A model generated the notes under the pieces. It saw nothing but the letters and a program-made list of their open reading frames with translations, had not been told where the DNA came from and searched no databases. A stretch of DNA of 64,000 nt, from NCBI RefSeq assembly GCF_007748195.1, contig NZ_CP037920.1, forward strand, positions 7,333,130 to 7,397,129. The letters are read 5' to 3'. The stretch comes from Gimesia aquarii (GTDB lineage Bacteria > Planctomycetota > Planctomycetia > Planctomycetales > Planctomycetaceae). Shown here one piece after another: positions 44,243 to 53,891 of this stretch. Positions within the stretch are counted from its first letter, which is position 1, and each line of letters starts with the position of its first letter. The translations under genes and the position numbers were made by a program.

Positions 44243-46187
44243 GAAACGGATCAGAAAATCGCTCGACGATGTTAGAAAACATAGTCTGTCGTACAGACTG
44301 CGCGCATCGCGGTCGGGTCTATCTTTGGTTCTGGTCATGTTTACTTTAAGTATGTCGTTGGTTTTGACTTACTCTTTTATTCAAACCCAAAGTATACTCA
44401 CGCAAATCTCTGAAAATGGCTCAAAGCATGATCTGGCGATGAATGCCGCCCGCGCTGGTATCACTGATGCACTTAACCGGATGAACTCGCTTGACTGGGC
44501 AGGAATCCGTGATCAGTATCAACGTACTTTTCAATCTGATGCTGATGGAAGCAGCACTTATACCGTCTCGTTTGCTGCGTCTGGTAATACTCTCGATTCT
44601 GTTTTGGAACTTGAAGTTCATTCTCTGGGAGTGTGGACGTCTGCGACAAATAATAACATGCGGTCTGAATACCAAATCACAGCGAAAGTGAAACTGGTAC
44701 CTCGATTGGCTGGAAGAACAATACTGCCGGGAGATTCTGCTGACGCGAACGATTCGGTTCCGAATGCCGGCCACTTCGATCTCATTACACAATACGCTCT
44801 GTTTGCAGAACGCGGTACGAATTCACTCATCCTCGATCCCTGTGATCGGATTGACGGGAATCTCTGGCTAGATGATCGTTTGAGTATGTACAACGATCCC
44901 ACATGGAGTTCGTCCATCCGTAGGACATTTATGCAGGATCTAGGAAATCGGTTCGTGACATTTCCCGATGGTTCAACAAATGTCTCTGATGCGACGGTTC
45001 ACTATCCTCATCCGGTTGCGGGAAATATTACATTTTATGATTCGCCTTCTTCTTCAGTTCAACAGGACCTTGCGGATCTCAAAGTAAGCTGGTCAACCAC
45101 TGATCAAGCATTGACTATTCCCAGTCCGGACTATTCTCATTTTTCCACCTACCGACTCTATGCTGGTGGCCCGGAATATCAGGCTGTTGCACTTGGTTCC
45201 TCATTACATAATGTGACTCTAGGTCCTACTCCAGATAATCCATTGGGAATTTTTTACCGGAGTGGCAGTCTCTATGTTTATGACAATGTCATTGTGCAGG
45301 GAACACTCGTCTCTACATCTAGAATCACTTTTTCTGGAAAAGGGATTTACATCACTGCCTTCAACTGGAAAGGTATGGATGGCACACCAATCATCGCAGA
45401 CTCAGATCTCTGGCCTCGACTTCCCACACTGGTTGCTGACAAGATTGATTTTGAAAGAGAAACGCAAACAACGATTGAAGGCGCCATTGTCTGCCACGAC
45501 GATTTAGATGGGGGCGGAGGTTCTGTCGCTTATCCGGATGCTTCTGATATTCAATTCACGGGAACTGCAACCGTAAGTTCGATAGAACAACCTCACAGTA
45601 TTGTCTCACTTCGTGAAAATCAGTTCCTCGGAAATTTGACCGCTGATGGAAACTATGCCATCTGGCTAAGCACATCGGGGTCAGGAAATACGGGAACAAC
45701 AGGTACATGGTACCCAATCGTCGGTGTTGATAATCAAAATCAGCAATTAACGATTCGAGGTGAAATCAATCATGTGACACCAACCGGTTATCGAATCAGG
45801 CTACATAAACAGGAACTTTCACAGATACGTGGCCCTGTCTGTGCAGAAAGATTTAACTTTAGGCGCTTGAACGAATGGGTTTTGTCTTCTTCGCTTTGGA
45901 ATAATAGAGCATATTTCTGGGACTTGGAAAATCAAATCAGAGTTATTTTAGGATATTCTCTCATTGGATTCAGCGAATGGCTCGAAATTCCGCTGAATTA
46001 CCCTGGTTGGGATTCCTATTATCAACAACATGGATTGAACCTCGAACCTACACTGCACATTCAACATCTCGTAGATCACGAATACCGATGGGAACCACCT
46101 TTGTTCCAACCATATGATGGCGGAGAAGCCAATGCGGACTATTCCGGATACCGCTGGTCACTGATTGATTGGAGTGAATCTCCCTAG
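44226..46187 (+). CDS. large PilX-like membrane-anchored protein
   Basis: The 653-residue protein starts in the end of the previous gene (17-base overlap). After a basic leader, S-G-L-S-L-V-L-V-M-F-T-L-S-M-S looks like a prepilin-type helix but lacks the glutamate at position +5, as in PilX or GspK-type minor components. The rest is a long beta-rich, extracellular-looking domain with many T, S, N, G and D residues. GspK usually has about 320 residues. Its function may be tip or initiation of the pseudopilus. Confidence 0.7.
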   Translation: MRIHHKKRIRKSLDDVRKHSLSYRLRASRSGLSLVLVMFTLSMSLVLTYSFIQTQSILTQISENGSKHDLAMNAARAGITDALNRMNSLDWAGIRDQYQRTFQSDADGSSTYTVSFAASGNTLDSVLELEVHSLGVWTSATNNNMRSEYQITAKVKLVPRLAGRTILPGDSADANDSVPNAGHFDLITQYALFAERGTNSLILDPCDRIDGNLWLDDRLSMYNDPTWSSSIRRTFMQDLGNRFVTFPDGSTNVSDATVHYPHPVAGNITFYDSPSSSVQQDLADLKVSWSTTDQALTIPSPDYSHFSTYRLYAGGPEYQAVALGSSLHNVTLGPTPDNPLGIFYRSGSLYVYDNVIVQGTLVSTSRITFSGKGIYITAFNWKGMDGTPIIADSDLWPRLPTLVADKIDFERETQTTIEGAIVCHDDLDGGGGSVAYPDASDIQFTGTATVSSIEQPHSIVSLRENQFLGNLTADGNYAIWLSTSGSGNTGTTGTWYPIVGVDNQNQQLTIRGEINHVTPTGYRIRLHKQELSQIRGPVCAERFNFRRLNEWVLSSSLWNNRAYFWDLENQIRVILGYSLIGFSEWLEIPLNYPGWDSYYQQHGLNLEPTLHIQHLVDHEYRWEPPLFQPYDGGEANADYSGYRWSLIDWSESP

Positions 46188-46205
46188 AACACTAAATAAA
46201 ATCTT

Positions 46206-46853
46206 ATGCAGAAGTTTCATCAGAATAAATATCAATGGCTGAAAGACACGCCTGCTTCAATACGAAGAAGGCATGCGAACTTCCTGCGCGCAAATCCATG
46301 TCATTCATTAAAAAGAGCCGCCTTTACGCTGGTGGAACTACTAATCGTCATTATGCTGATCTCGATTTTGCTCTCTGTCGCTCTCGTTTCCACAGAAACC
46401 AGTCCGTCGCATTCACTGGAAACGACTGCCCGTGCGGTGGCTGCCGATTTGCGTTTGGCACGCAGTTATGCCATTAAATTTAACTCGGAGTACACAGTCA
46501 ACTTTAGTCTGGATTCACAATCATATGAAATCCAACATACGGGACCTGGTAATCTGCCTGTTCCGCAAGATCATCTGGCAGGTACAGCCGCTGCATCTGA
46601 TAAATATATCAAACAATTTCAAATACAATCTATGAATCTGCCAGACCAGGTTTCTCTCAGACAAGTCCAACTAAAAACATCAGAAACTAATGTGAGTGAC
46701 CTTGCATTTGGACCTCAGGGAGGCACAGGGCCAGGTCGAAATGAAGATACAGTTCTTATACTGTCAACAGTCAGAAATGGAACTACTTTTTATATTCCGA
46801 TTACGGTTTCCTGGATCACCGGGCAAGCATGGATTGAAGACATACAAATATAA
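46206..46853 (+). CDS. pseudopilin, GspH-like
   Basis: The 215-residue protein has a long basic leader (about 38 residues) and a prepilin-like site K-R-A-A-F-T-L-V-E-L-L-I-V-I-M, in which alanine replaces the glycine before the cleavage point and glutamate is at +5. A GspH-type beta domain follows (R-A-V-A-A-D-L-R-L-A-R-S-Y-A, a GspH/FimT signature). It is the last pseudopilin gene before pilM. Confidence 0.82.
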   Translation: MQKFHQNKYQWLKDTPASIRRRHANFLRANPCHSLKRAAFTLVELLIVIMLISILLSVALVSTETSPSHSLETTARAVAADLRLARSYAIKFNSEYTVNFSLDSQSYEIQHTGPGNLPVPQDHLAGTAAASDKYIKQFQIQSMNLPDQVSLRQVQLKTSETNVSDLAFGPQGGTGPGRNEDTVLILSTVRNGTTFYIPITVSWITGQAWIEDIQI

Positions 46854-46891
46854 ATGAACTAATCGAGCCATATTAACTCTGAGAAAATATC

Positions 46892-47965
46892 ATGATCTCT
46901 ATACAACGTTCACAATACAGTCCGATTGGCTTACAACTGGGGCCCAGCTCAGCCACTCTGGTTCAGTTAGCAGGCTCGCGCCAGAATCGCGTCGTCCATG
47001 CCATCGCACAAGAACAATTCGAATTAGATGAAACACTTTCAATCGAGGAACGAGATGCGAACATTGCTGCCCAGATACGTCAGATTTTATCTGACCATCA
47101 TTTTAAAGGGCGTAACGTGATCAGTTGCCTGGGATCGCAGGAATTATTTATCCAGAACGTCAGACTACCCCAGCTACCTGTGGATGAAATTGCCAAAGTT
47201 GTGGCGTGGGAAGCAGAGGAGCGACTGCCTTATCCGTTAGCAGAAGCTGAGTTGCGTCATTTACCGGCCGGCCAAGTTCGTCAAGAATCAAATACCAAAC
47301 AGGAAGTCATTCTTCTAGCATGTCACTCTGGAATCCTGCAACGACATCTGAACCTATTAGAGCAAGCCGGTTTGACTGCGGTTGCCATCGATGTAGAACC
47401 ATCTGCAACACTCCGGTGCTTTCATGATTCTTCAAACGACGTGCAAACGAATGCAACCAATTGCTATCTCAATTTTGGTGATGCCGCCACAACTGTGATT
47501 TTTGCGGATCAGCAAAACGTATTGTTTCTGAAATACATTATGCAAGGCAGCAACCACCTCGACCATGCTGTTGCAGAAAATCTTGACCTGCCATTGAAAG
47601 AAGCAATTCGCCTTCGAAAGATCGTTACCAATTCACCAACATTAGATGCCAGCGATGAATTGCACCGCTCGGTTATCGATTCAATTCGTTCCATTTTGGA
47701 AACGATCAGTACAGAAGTTGAAAACTGCCTACGGTATTACAAAGTTACCTTCCGCGGGAAAAAACTGGACCAACTCATTGTCACTGGAAATGAATCAAGT
47801 CCGTGGTTGATTGAATTCTTGTCGGATCGTTTAAGTACAGAATGCAACATGGGCAATCCCTTTGAAAGTCTGAAATGTTGGCCGACATCAACTTCGATTT
47901 TGGAACGTCCTGGTAGATGGACTACGGCGATGGGATTGGCCATGAAAGAAAAAAGCAATTCATGA
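46892..47965 (+). CDS. pilM: PilM-like actin-fold pilus assembly protein
   Basis: The 357-residue protein has the PilM/GspL N-terminal pattern: I-G-L-Q-L-G-P-S-S-A-T-L-V-Q-L, L-P-Q-L-P-V-D-E-I-A-K-V-V-A-W-E-A-E-E-R-L-P and I-D-V-E-P-S-A-T-L-R. It lacks the long GspL transmembrane tail, which agrees with separate PilN following. PilM binds the N-terminus of PilN inside the cell. Confidence 0.9.
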   Translation: MISIQRSQYSPIGLQLGPSSATLVQLAGSRQNRVVHAIAQEQFELDETLSIEERDANIAAQIRQILSDHHFKGRNVISCLGSQELFIQNVRLPQLPVDEIAKVVAWEAEERLPYPLAEAELRHLPAGQVRQESNTKQEVILLACHSGILQRHLNLLEQAGLTAVAIDVEPSATLRCFHDSSNDVQTNATNCYLNFGDAATTVIFADQQNVLFLKYIMQGSNHLDHAVAENLDLPLKEAIRLRKIVTNSPTLDASDELHRSVIDSIRSILETISTEVENCLRYYKVTFRGKKLDQLIVTGNESSPWLIEFLSDRLSTECNMGNPFESLKCWPTSTSILERPGRWTTAMGLAMKEKSNS

Positions 47966-48062
47966 TTTGACCATATTGAAATAATGCATACCGAAATTCA
48001 CTTTTTTACATAACACCGGACGAAACTGAGATATCCGGAATGAGCCCGCAAAGGGTAAAACC

Positions 48063-48800
48063 ATGATACCTGAAATAGATTTTTTACCAGCAAGTTATCG
48101 CGAAGTACGAAGACGTCACCGTAATCGAATCTGGCGACGGACTATCGTTCTGATTTTCCTTGTCCTGGTGACTTTGGGAACAGTACGCCAAAGAGAAATT
48201 CAACATAATCTTCTTACACAAAAAAAAGATCTGGAAGAACGTGCGCGCCTTATGAACGCACAACTGGAAGACCCAGATCAACTCAATCAAAAAATCAAGG
48301 TAACGGAGATACGAGCTAACTTGCTTGCTGCTCTTCAACTGGATGAATCACCTGCGCAACTGTTGTCCATCATTAGCAGTACGCTTCCAGAGTTTGTTTC
48401 TTTAGATGAATTTCACTTCTCGTTTGAAAAAGTCTTTGTCAAAAAGAAATCAAAACCTGATAAAGTTCCAGATAAAGACGTAACCGAAATGATACCTGCC
48501 CTGGTAGATCTGCAAAACTTGAAAGAACAGCACGCACGAGAGAATTTAGTCATCAACGTACAGGGAATGTCTCCCGATCATCTTTCGATTTCCCACTATA
48601 TGTCAAATCTGGATCAGCTGGGATTATTTCGAGAAATCGATCTCGTTCAATCAAATGAAATGGTCTTTGAAGGTCAACCTATGCGTGTATTCCGTCTTCG
48701 AATCGTCGTGAATGCACCAGGAATGTATGTTCCACAGGTCAATCATCGAAGTACTGCTGGATTGGACCTCTCAATTACAGGAGGATTCAAAAATGAATGA
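48063..48800 (+). CDS. pilN: PilN-like membrane protein
   Basis: The 245-residue protein begins I-P-E-I-D-F-L-P-A-S-Y (the motif that binds PilM), has one transmembrane helix (about 27-45) and a coiled-coil followed by a ferredoxin-like periplasmic domain. It is longer than PilN of Neisseria. It overlaps pilO by eight bases. Confidence 0.88.
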   Translation: MIPEIDFLPASYREVRRRHRNRIWRRTIVLIFLVLVTLGTVRQREIQHNLLTQKKDLEERARLMNAQLEDPDQLNQKIKVTEIRANLLAALQLDESPAQLLSIISSTLPEFVSLDEFHFSFEKVFVKKKSKPDKVPDKDVTEMIPALVDLQNLKEQHARENLVINVQGMSPDHLSISHYMSNLDQLGLFREIDLVQSNEMVFEGQPMRVFRLRIVVNAPGMYVPQVNHRSTAGLDLSITGGFKNE

Positions 48801-49401
48801 AAAATTACGTCGCGATAGTTTAATTACAATTATCAGCCTTGCTGTAGTAGTTGCTGTTTTTACTTTTGTTGTCTATCTACCAGGTTTGAAAAATAAACAA
48901 CAACTGCAAAAAGAAATCACAGAGATTCAACAATCAATTAGTGAAATTCCTAAAAAGGTTAAACACCTGGAACAACTTCATCAGCAGTTAAATCAGCAGC
49001 AAGCATTTATTGACAGGCTCACAAAACGTATCCCGTCAGATAGAGATACACACGAAGTATTACAAAGGGTTGCGTTACTTGCCAAACAATCCTCCCTGAC
49101 AGTTTCGGAATTAAATCCAGGAGAATTTGTTTCACAAGAGACCTATCTCAGACAACCTTTTGTGTTAGATGTCACAGGTCCCTATAGCGGCCTGGTTCAT
49201 TTTTTGAATGGGTTAGACCAAGAGCAACGTTTGTTTATCATATCAGATGTCTCTATTTCAAAGCAAAATGGGGCAAATGAGGAATTTATTAAAGGAACTA
49301 TAGAGTTGTCGGTCTACGTATTACGCGATAAACAGACAGATTTTTCGGATTTTGACGAAAATCGGATTAGTAATGCGTTTCTTTCAGCCGATAAAAGATA
49401 A
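48793..49401 (+). CDS. pilO: PilO-like membrane protein
   Basis: The 202-residue protein has a transmembrane helix (about 12-30), a coiled coil (L-Q-K-E-I-T-E-I-Q-Q-S to about residue 75) and a small ferredoxin-like domain (R-L-F-I-I-S-D-V-S-I). PilO dimerises with PilN on the periplasmic side. The start at 48793 is chosen because it overlaps the pilN stop; an earlier in-frame start would lie deep inside pilN. Confidence 0.88.
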   Translation: MNEKLRRDSLITIISLAVVVAVFTFVVYLPGLKNKQQLQKEITEIQQSISEIPKKVKHLEQLHQQLNQQQAFIDRLTKRIPSDRDTHEVLQRVALLAKQSSLTVSELNPGEFVSQETYLRQPFVLDVTGPYSGLVHFLNGLDQEQRLFIISDVSISKQNGANEEFIKGTIELSVYVLRDKQTDFSDFDENRISNAFLSADKR

Positions 49402-49508
49402 TGCCACACTCCGATTCAAGTTTCTTTAGATTTCATTTTCAGGAAGAAATTCGTTCCGAGATTCAAGATATTCAACAAACTTTGGTCCTGCTGAGTTCAT
49501 TTCTTTGA
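49401..49508 (+). CDS. possible 35-residue protein in the pilus operon
   Basis: The sequence TAATG at the end of pilO links its stop codon to an ATG that opens a 35-codon frame ending at 49508, 15 bases before the next gene. The product is an amphipathic helix-like peptide with Q-E-E-I-R-S-E-I-Q-D-I-Q-Q-T-L followed by L-L-S-S-F-L. There is no separate ribosome site, so translation would depend on reinitiation. Confidence 0.3.
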   Translation: MPHSDSSFFRFHFQEEIRSEIQDIQQTLVLLSSFL

Positions 49509-49523
49509 AGTAGTAATCAAACC

Positions 49524-50183
49524 GTGAAATCGTTCAGTCAACAATTATTACATGATTTAAAAGTAAGCTGGCAGAAAACATTAATGCTATGCCTCTTATT
49601 TTTGGTTGGATTGTATTTCTGGATTCCACCTCTTTATCGCGCAGTTCGCGGGACCTCTGGCTCTGCCATTGTTCCTGAAAAAGTGAAATCCGTCGCCGTC
49701 CCACCACGTCCTCCTGTCAAAACAGAAATGAGTTTCGCACAAAATGATGAAACGGTGGAAGAAACAAGGCATTCCTGGGAAGAGTTTGACTCATTAATGC
49801 AGTCAGATCCATTAGTTCAATCAGTTCAAATGGGAGCCGTTCAGAAAAATCCCTTCGCTGTCAATCGTGACCAGTTTTCTCCGCCTATTTTATTTGCGAA
49901 AGAACCTGTTCAAGCTAAGAAGGATGTAAAACAGCAAGTCAAAAAAGAAGTCCTTGTTCTACCAAAAGATCTTGTTCTGAAGACAACCATCATCGGAAAA
50001 AACCGACGGGCAGCCATTATTAATAACAAAATGCTCTACGAAGGCAAAACATTCGAGCATAAAAATGTGAAATACATATTAGAGCGAGTAGCAGCCCGAA
50101 ATGTGACTTTAAGACAAGGTGAGCAAAAATTTGAACTAAAAATTCAAAACGATTCTTCAGCATTTATCAAATTTGCACAATAA
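49524..50183 (+). CDS. PilP/GspC-like inner membrane protein
   Basis: The 219-residue protein has one transmembrane helix (about 18-36), a proline-rich linker and a C-terminal beta domain (K-T-T-I-I-G-K-N-R-R-A-A-I-I-N-N-K to the end) like the HR domain of GspC or PilP, which connects the inner membrane complex to the secretin. The start is GTG. Its position between pilO and the secretin gene supports the role. It is not a lipoprotein, unlike classical PilP. Confidence 0.78.
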   Translation: MKSFSQQLLHDLKVSWQKTLMLCLLFLVGLYFWIPPLYRAVRGTSGSAIVPEKVKSVAVPPRPPVKTEMSFAQNDETVEETRHSWEEFDSLMQSDPLVQSVQMGAVQKNPFAVNRDQFSPPILFAKEPVQAKKDVKQQVKKEVLVLPKDLVLKTTIIGKNRRAAIINNKMLYEGKTFEHKNVKYILERVAARNVTLRQGEQKFELKIQNDSSAFIKFAQ

Positions 50184-50244
50184 ACAGTTCGCATCACTGG
50201 GCTAGTTAAAACTGATTCGAACGATCATGGATGATGGTCGAAAC

Positions 50245-52596
50245 ATGAAAAGACAATTTTTTATACCGGCATTCTGGGCAACATTAACTGGGCTATCGCT
50301 GCTATTGATTGCCGCTATGACCGACGTCAAAACTCCTCATTCTTTATTTATTTCCCCTCACCATCAGGCGAAATCACAACACGTTGAGGTTGAGCCTGTT
50401 GTCAGCAAAACGATAGCGTTGCCAGAAGCGGAACCGCAATCATCTGTTTCAAATCCAAAAGTGAGCTCGAAAGCAATTCCACAGCAACAGATTCCGAAAA
50501 CGGCATCGACACATCCAGAGGCTCAAACACAAACGGTTTCACTTCAAAAGAAAACACCCCGTTCGCGGATTCTGGTTGAACCTGGAATCGAAATCTCCAC
50601 TGATCCTGAAACAGATGTGAAGCATGTTCGCTCTGTGCAATTTAATGTGGCTTCTAATTCGGACTTGATGACACGTGAGCCAGAGCCTTCCAAAATGGAA
50701 CTGCGTTTGGCAAGTTTGACGAAAAAAGTCGATCGACTGGCAAATTTGCAACTCCAATCTCGACAACAATCCAACATGGAATTAGCACAGAATACGGACC
50801 GACTGGAACAAGCTACAAAGCTCCTTCAACAGATGCAGCAAATGAATCAGTTGCGTGATCTAGAACGGAAGCTGGACAGTATGCAGCAAAAACCGACAGC
50901 GAAAGCCACAGACACAGAGAAAAAAACGACGCCGCAAAACACAGAAGCACCCCAAGCGAATCAGACCAATACTACAACTAAAAAACAGAATAAGCCACTT
51001 CTTAAAGTAAGCCCTAATAACGATTCAAAGGAAACGTTTTCTTTGCAGATTCAAGATGCAGAGATCATGCAGGTTCTGGACATGCTTGGCGAACTTTCCG
51101 ATACAAATATTCTGGCGGGGCAGGGAGTGACGGGCACAATTACCGCTAATTTAAAGAACGTCACTCCCGGACAAGCTCTAGATGCGATTTTGCGTTCGCG
51201 CGATTTAACTTCTGAAAAAGAGGGTGAATTTATTTACGTGATGACACAAGCAGAGATGGAGCAGAAAAAAAAGTCCAACCGCAAGGTGATCACGAAATTA
51301 TATACTCCTTTCTATGTGAGCGCTAAAGAATTACAAAACCTGATTACACCTTTATTGACAGAAAATGTCGGGCTTGTTTCATTAACTACTCCCAGTGAAA
51401 TCGGTATCTCGCCTGATGCAACGCAAGCCGGCGGTGACTCATTTGCACAGAATGACTCCATTGTTGTTCGCGATTATCCTGAAATCATAGAAGAAGTCGA
51501 CCGTTTACTCGAAAAAATGGACGTACCTCCCATGCAAGTTGTTATCGAAGCGATGATCATCAGTGTGCTGCTTACTGATGACATGCGATTCGGCGTGAAC
51601 TTTGCCATGTTGGGAGATAGTGGTAGAAGCTTGCTTGTCGATGGCAACGGTCAGACTTTGAACAATTCCAGTGGTTTTCCAGGCTCTGGAGCGAGTTCTA
51701 TTGTTCCACCGACAGGACAGTTTATAGCTGATGTAGCTGGCTTGAAATACGGGTTTTTGCGCGGTGATATTAGCGGATTCATCGAAGCCCTGGAAGACAT
51801 CACCGAAACGAACCTGATCGCATCACCTCAACTACGTGCTTTAAACAAACAGAAAGCCGAATTGATCATCGGCGATCGAATCAGTTATTCCACCATCACA
51901 CAAAATGGAAACACTTCGATCCAGAACGTTAACTTTCTGGACTCAGGTATCGTTCTCAACATGCGCCCCTTTATTACCCCCGATGGACAAATTCGCATGG
52001 AAATTCATCCGGAACGAAGTACAGCTACAATCAGTGAGGTAACGGACCTGCCGGATTTACAAACAACAGAGGTCACTACCAATGTCATGGTTCGCGATGG
52101 TCATACTGTTGTCATAGGTGGTTTAATCGAAGAACGAGCCAATAACACAAAAAATCAGGTCCCTTTTTTAGGGGCGATTCCTGTGATTGGCAATGCATTT
52201 CGTCTTCAAAGGGAAACACTCAGACGTACGGAACTAATTATTCTGATTACTCCCCGCATCATACATGCTGAGGCAGCTCGGGCTGAGGGAGAAACACTAG
52301 AGTATGAGGCAGCAGAACGCATCGAAGCGTTTAAAGAGAACTTCCTGCCCATCAATCAGGTACGCATTGTTCAATCACACATCAAGCAAGCCAAAAAATA
52401 TCTGAGAATCGGCAACTTGCCTAAAGCAAAGTTGCACATCAATACTGCAGTTCGCCTCGATAAGAACAATATCGAAGCGATTCAATTACAAAAATACATC
52501 AAAGAAGCATTGAAAAATCGAAATCGAAGCCTGATTGGTCTACCCCCTACACAAGCGACAGAAGTACATATTCCTTCGCTGGAGGGAGATCCTTAA
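50245..52596 (+). CDS. pilQ: PilQ/GspD-like secretin
   Basis: The 783-residue protein has an N-terminal hydrophobic signal segment, a coiled coil (about 150-215), an N0/STN domain (about 265-340, I-Q-D-A-E-I-M-Q-V-L) and an N1 domain. The secretin core ends V-P-F-L-G-A-I-P-V-I-G-N-A-F-R, T-E-L-I-I-L-I-T-P-R. It forms the outer membrane ring. The last 70 residues are a helical TPR-like segment that most secretins lack. ATG 50227 is the alternative start. Confidence 0.92.
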   Translation: MKRQFFIPAFWATLTGLSLLLIAAMTDVKTPHSLFISPHHQAKSQHVEVEPVVSKTIALPEAEPQSSVSNPKVSSKAIPQQQIPKTASTHPEAQTQTVSLQKKTPRSRILVEPGIEISTDPETDVKHVRSVQFNVASNSDLMTREPEPSKMELRLASLTKKVDRLANLQLQSRQQSNMELAQNTDRLEQATKLLQQMQQMNQLRDLERKLDSMQQKPTAKATDTEKKTTPQNTEAPQANQTNTTTKKQNKPLLKVSPNNDSKETFSLQIQDAEIMQVLDMLGELSDTNILAGQGVTGTITANLKNVTPGQALDAILRSRDLTSEKEGEFIYVMTQAEMEQKKKSNRKVITKLYTPFYVSAKELQNLITPLLTENVGLVSLTTPSEIGISPDATQAGGDSFAQNDSIVVRDYPEIIEEVDRLLEKMDVPPMQVVIEAMIISVLLTDDMRFGVNFAMLGDSGRSLLVDGNGQTLNNSSGFPGSGASSIVPPTGQFIADVAGLKYGFLRGDISGFIEALEDITETNLIASPQLRALNKQKAELIIGDRISYSTITQNGNTSIQNVNFLDSGIVLNMRPFITPDGQIRMEIHPERSTATISEVTDLPDLQTTEVTTNVMVRDGHTVVIGGLIEERANNTKNQVPFLGAIPVIGNAFRLQRETLRRTELIILITPRIIHAEAARAEGETLEYEAAERIEAFKENFLPINQVRIVQSHIKQAKKYLRIGNLPKAKLHINTAVRLDKNNIEAIQLQKYIKEALKNRNRSLIGLPPTQATEVHIPSLEGDP

Positions 52597-52598
52597 AT

Positions 52599-53660
52599 AT
52601 GGCTTCCTATAACTGTTCCTATTTACGATCTCTGTTTCGACTGTTTTGCTTTGCTCCGCTTCTCTGCTGCGGTTGTCAGCTCGTTCCTTTTTCCACTTCG
52701 TCTTCTGTAGTGAATCAGGCACCAGAAACTAAGGACTCTCAGCAGGAAAATCTTACCGTAGAAAAAACGAGTGATTCTCCTTTCGGTCTGCAGGCAAACG
52801 AACTCGTCCAGCAGGCGCTAGGTCATTATTCGAATGGTGAATTAAAACAAGCAAAAATTCTTCTGGCATCAGCTCGAGAGATAGACCCAGGTCATATTGG
52901 TACATTCGAAATCGAAGCACAGCTTTCGTATGACATGGGAGATCAAAACCAGTTTCTACAGTCATTGCGTGCGATTCGTGCAGCAAGCCCACATGATTCC
53001 GAAAAACAGAGTGCCATTGGAACTCTGTTTTTTCAGGCGGGACAGACCGAGGAGGGTATTTCCTGTCTGAAACGCGCTATTGAGTTAAAACCATATAATG
53101 AAGATTATGCTCTCAAGCTGGCGGCATTCTATGAACAAACGGGGATGACTGGCGAAGCTCAGAATGTACTTTTACGTGCTTTACACACCACGCCGGGCAG
53201 TCGTCGGCTTCCCATTGCTCTGGGTCGTGTTTGTGAAGCAAACCAGCAGTGGGACCAGGCGAGAATCTATTATGCCATGGTTGTAAATCACTTCCCCAAA
53301 AATCATGTCTGGCGGAAGCACTTTGCTCGATGCCTGTACCATTCGGAGCATTATTCCGAAGCATTTGAACAATTTTCCATCTGTCAGAAAAATGATCCAG
53401 AATCACTCTCACTATCGGAAATGATTGCGTTCGGAGATTCAGCTCTGCGAATTGGGAACCTTGAGAAAGCCCAGCATGTTTTTGACGAGATCTCTGCTAA
53501 CCATCAACGCCAATTACTCCACGTGGAAATATTACGAGGATTATGTGCGATAAATCGCGGTCAGAATATCAGTGCAAAAACTATTATCGATACAGCCCGT
53601 ACAAAGTGGCCTACTGACCCTACTCTATTGCAAGTCGCATCCTTGCTGCCCTCTTTATAA
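52599..53660 (+). CDS. TPR-repeat lipoprotein
   Basis: The 353-residue protein has a lipoprotein signal (L-L-C-C-G-C) and about six tetratricopeptide repeats (A-L-G-H-Y-S-N-G-E-L-K-Q-A; A-I-E-L-K-P-Y-N-E-D-Y-A; A-L-H-T-T-P-G-S). Its position directly after the secretin gene, two bases away, points to a pilotin-like role similar to PilF/PilW, which helps the secretin reach the outer membrane. GGAGGG lies 12 bases before the start. Confidence 0.82.
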   Translation: MASYNCSYLRSLFRLFCFAPLLCCGCQLVPFSTSSSVVNQAPETKDSQQENLTVEKTSDSPFGLQANELVQQALGHYSNGELKQAKILLASAREIDPGHIGTFEIEAQLSYDMGDQNQFLQSLRAIRAASPHDSEKQSAIGTLFFQAGQTEEGISCLKRAIELKPYNEDYALKLAAFYEQTGMTGEAQNVLLRALHTTPGSRRLPIALGRVCEANQQWDQARIYYAMVVNHFPKNHVWRKHFARCLYHSEHYSEAFEQFSICQKNDPESLSLSEMIAFGDSALRIGNLEKAQHVFDEISANHQRQLLHVEILRGLCAINRGQNISAKTIIDTARTKWPTDPTLLQVASLLPSL

Positions 53661-53687
53661 GCGTATCTCTTGCTTAATGCAGAATAT

Positions 53688-53715
53688 GAACAAATCAGTA
53701 CTTCTTGATTTGTTC
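53688..53715 (+). promoter_or_regulatory. hairpin between the TPR lipoprotein and histidine kinase genes
   Basis: A perfect 10-bp stem (53688-53697 with 53706-53715) with an eight-base loop, without a T tract. It may partly end the upstream transcript before the 230-base gap that precedes the histidine kinase gene. Confidence 0.45.
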
Positions 53716-53891
53716 ATTCCATTCTCGATTACAGAATTGGACAACCTGCATTTTGTAACCTAGATTTAGGTAGTGAGATACCTCCACCTCTTATCGACAG
53801 AGGTCTGAGAAGCGATCTCTTAATCTGGAAGGCGTTTATGTGTTCTTCGTTTTTCAGTAGGACGTAGAAACTACTGAGAAAGTAACCGGCA

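Noticed and set aside
53572..53763. 63-codon frame after the TPR lipoprotein gene
   Set aside because: It overlaps the end of that gene in another frame and crosses a hairpin.
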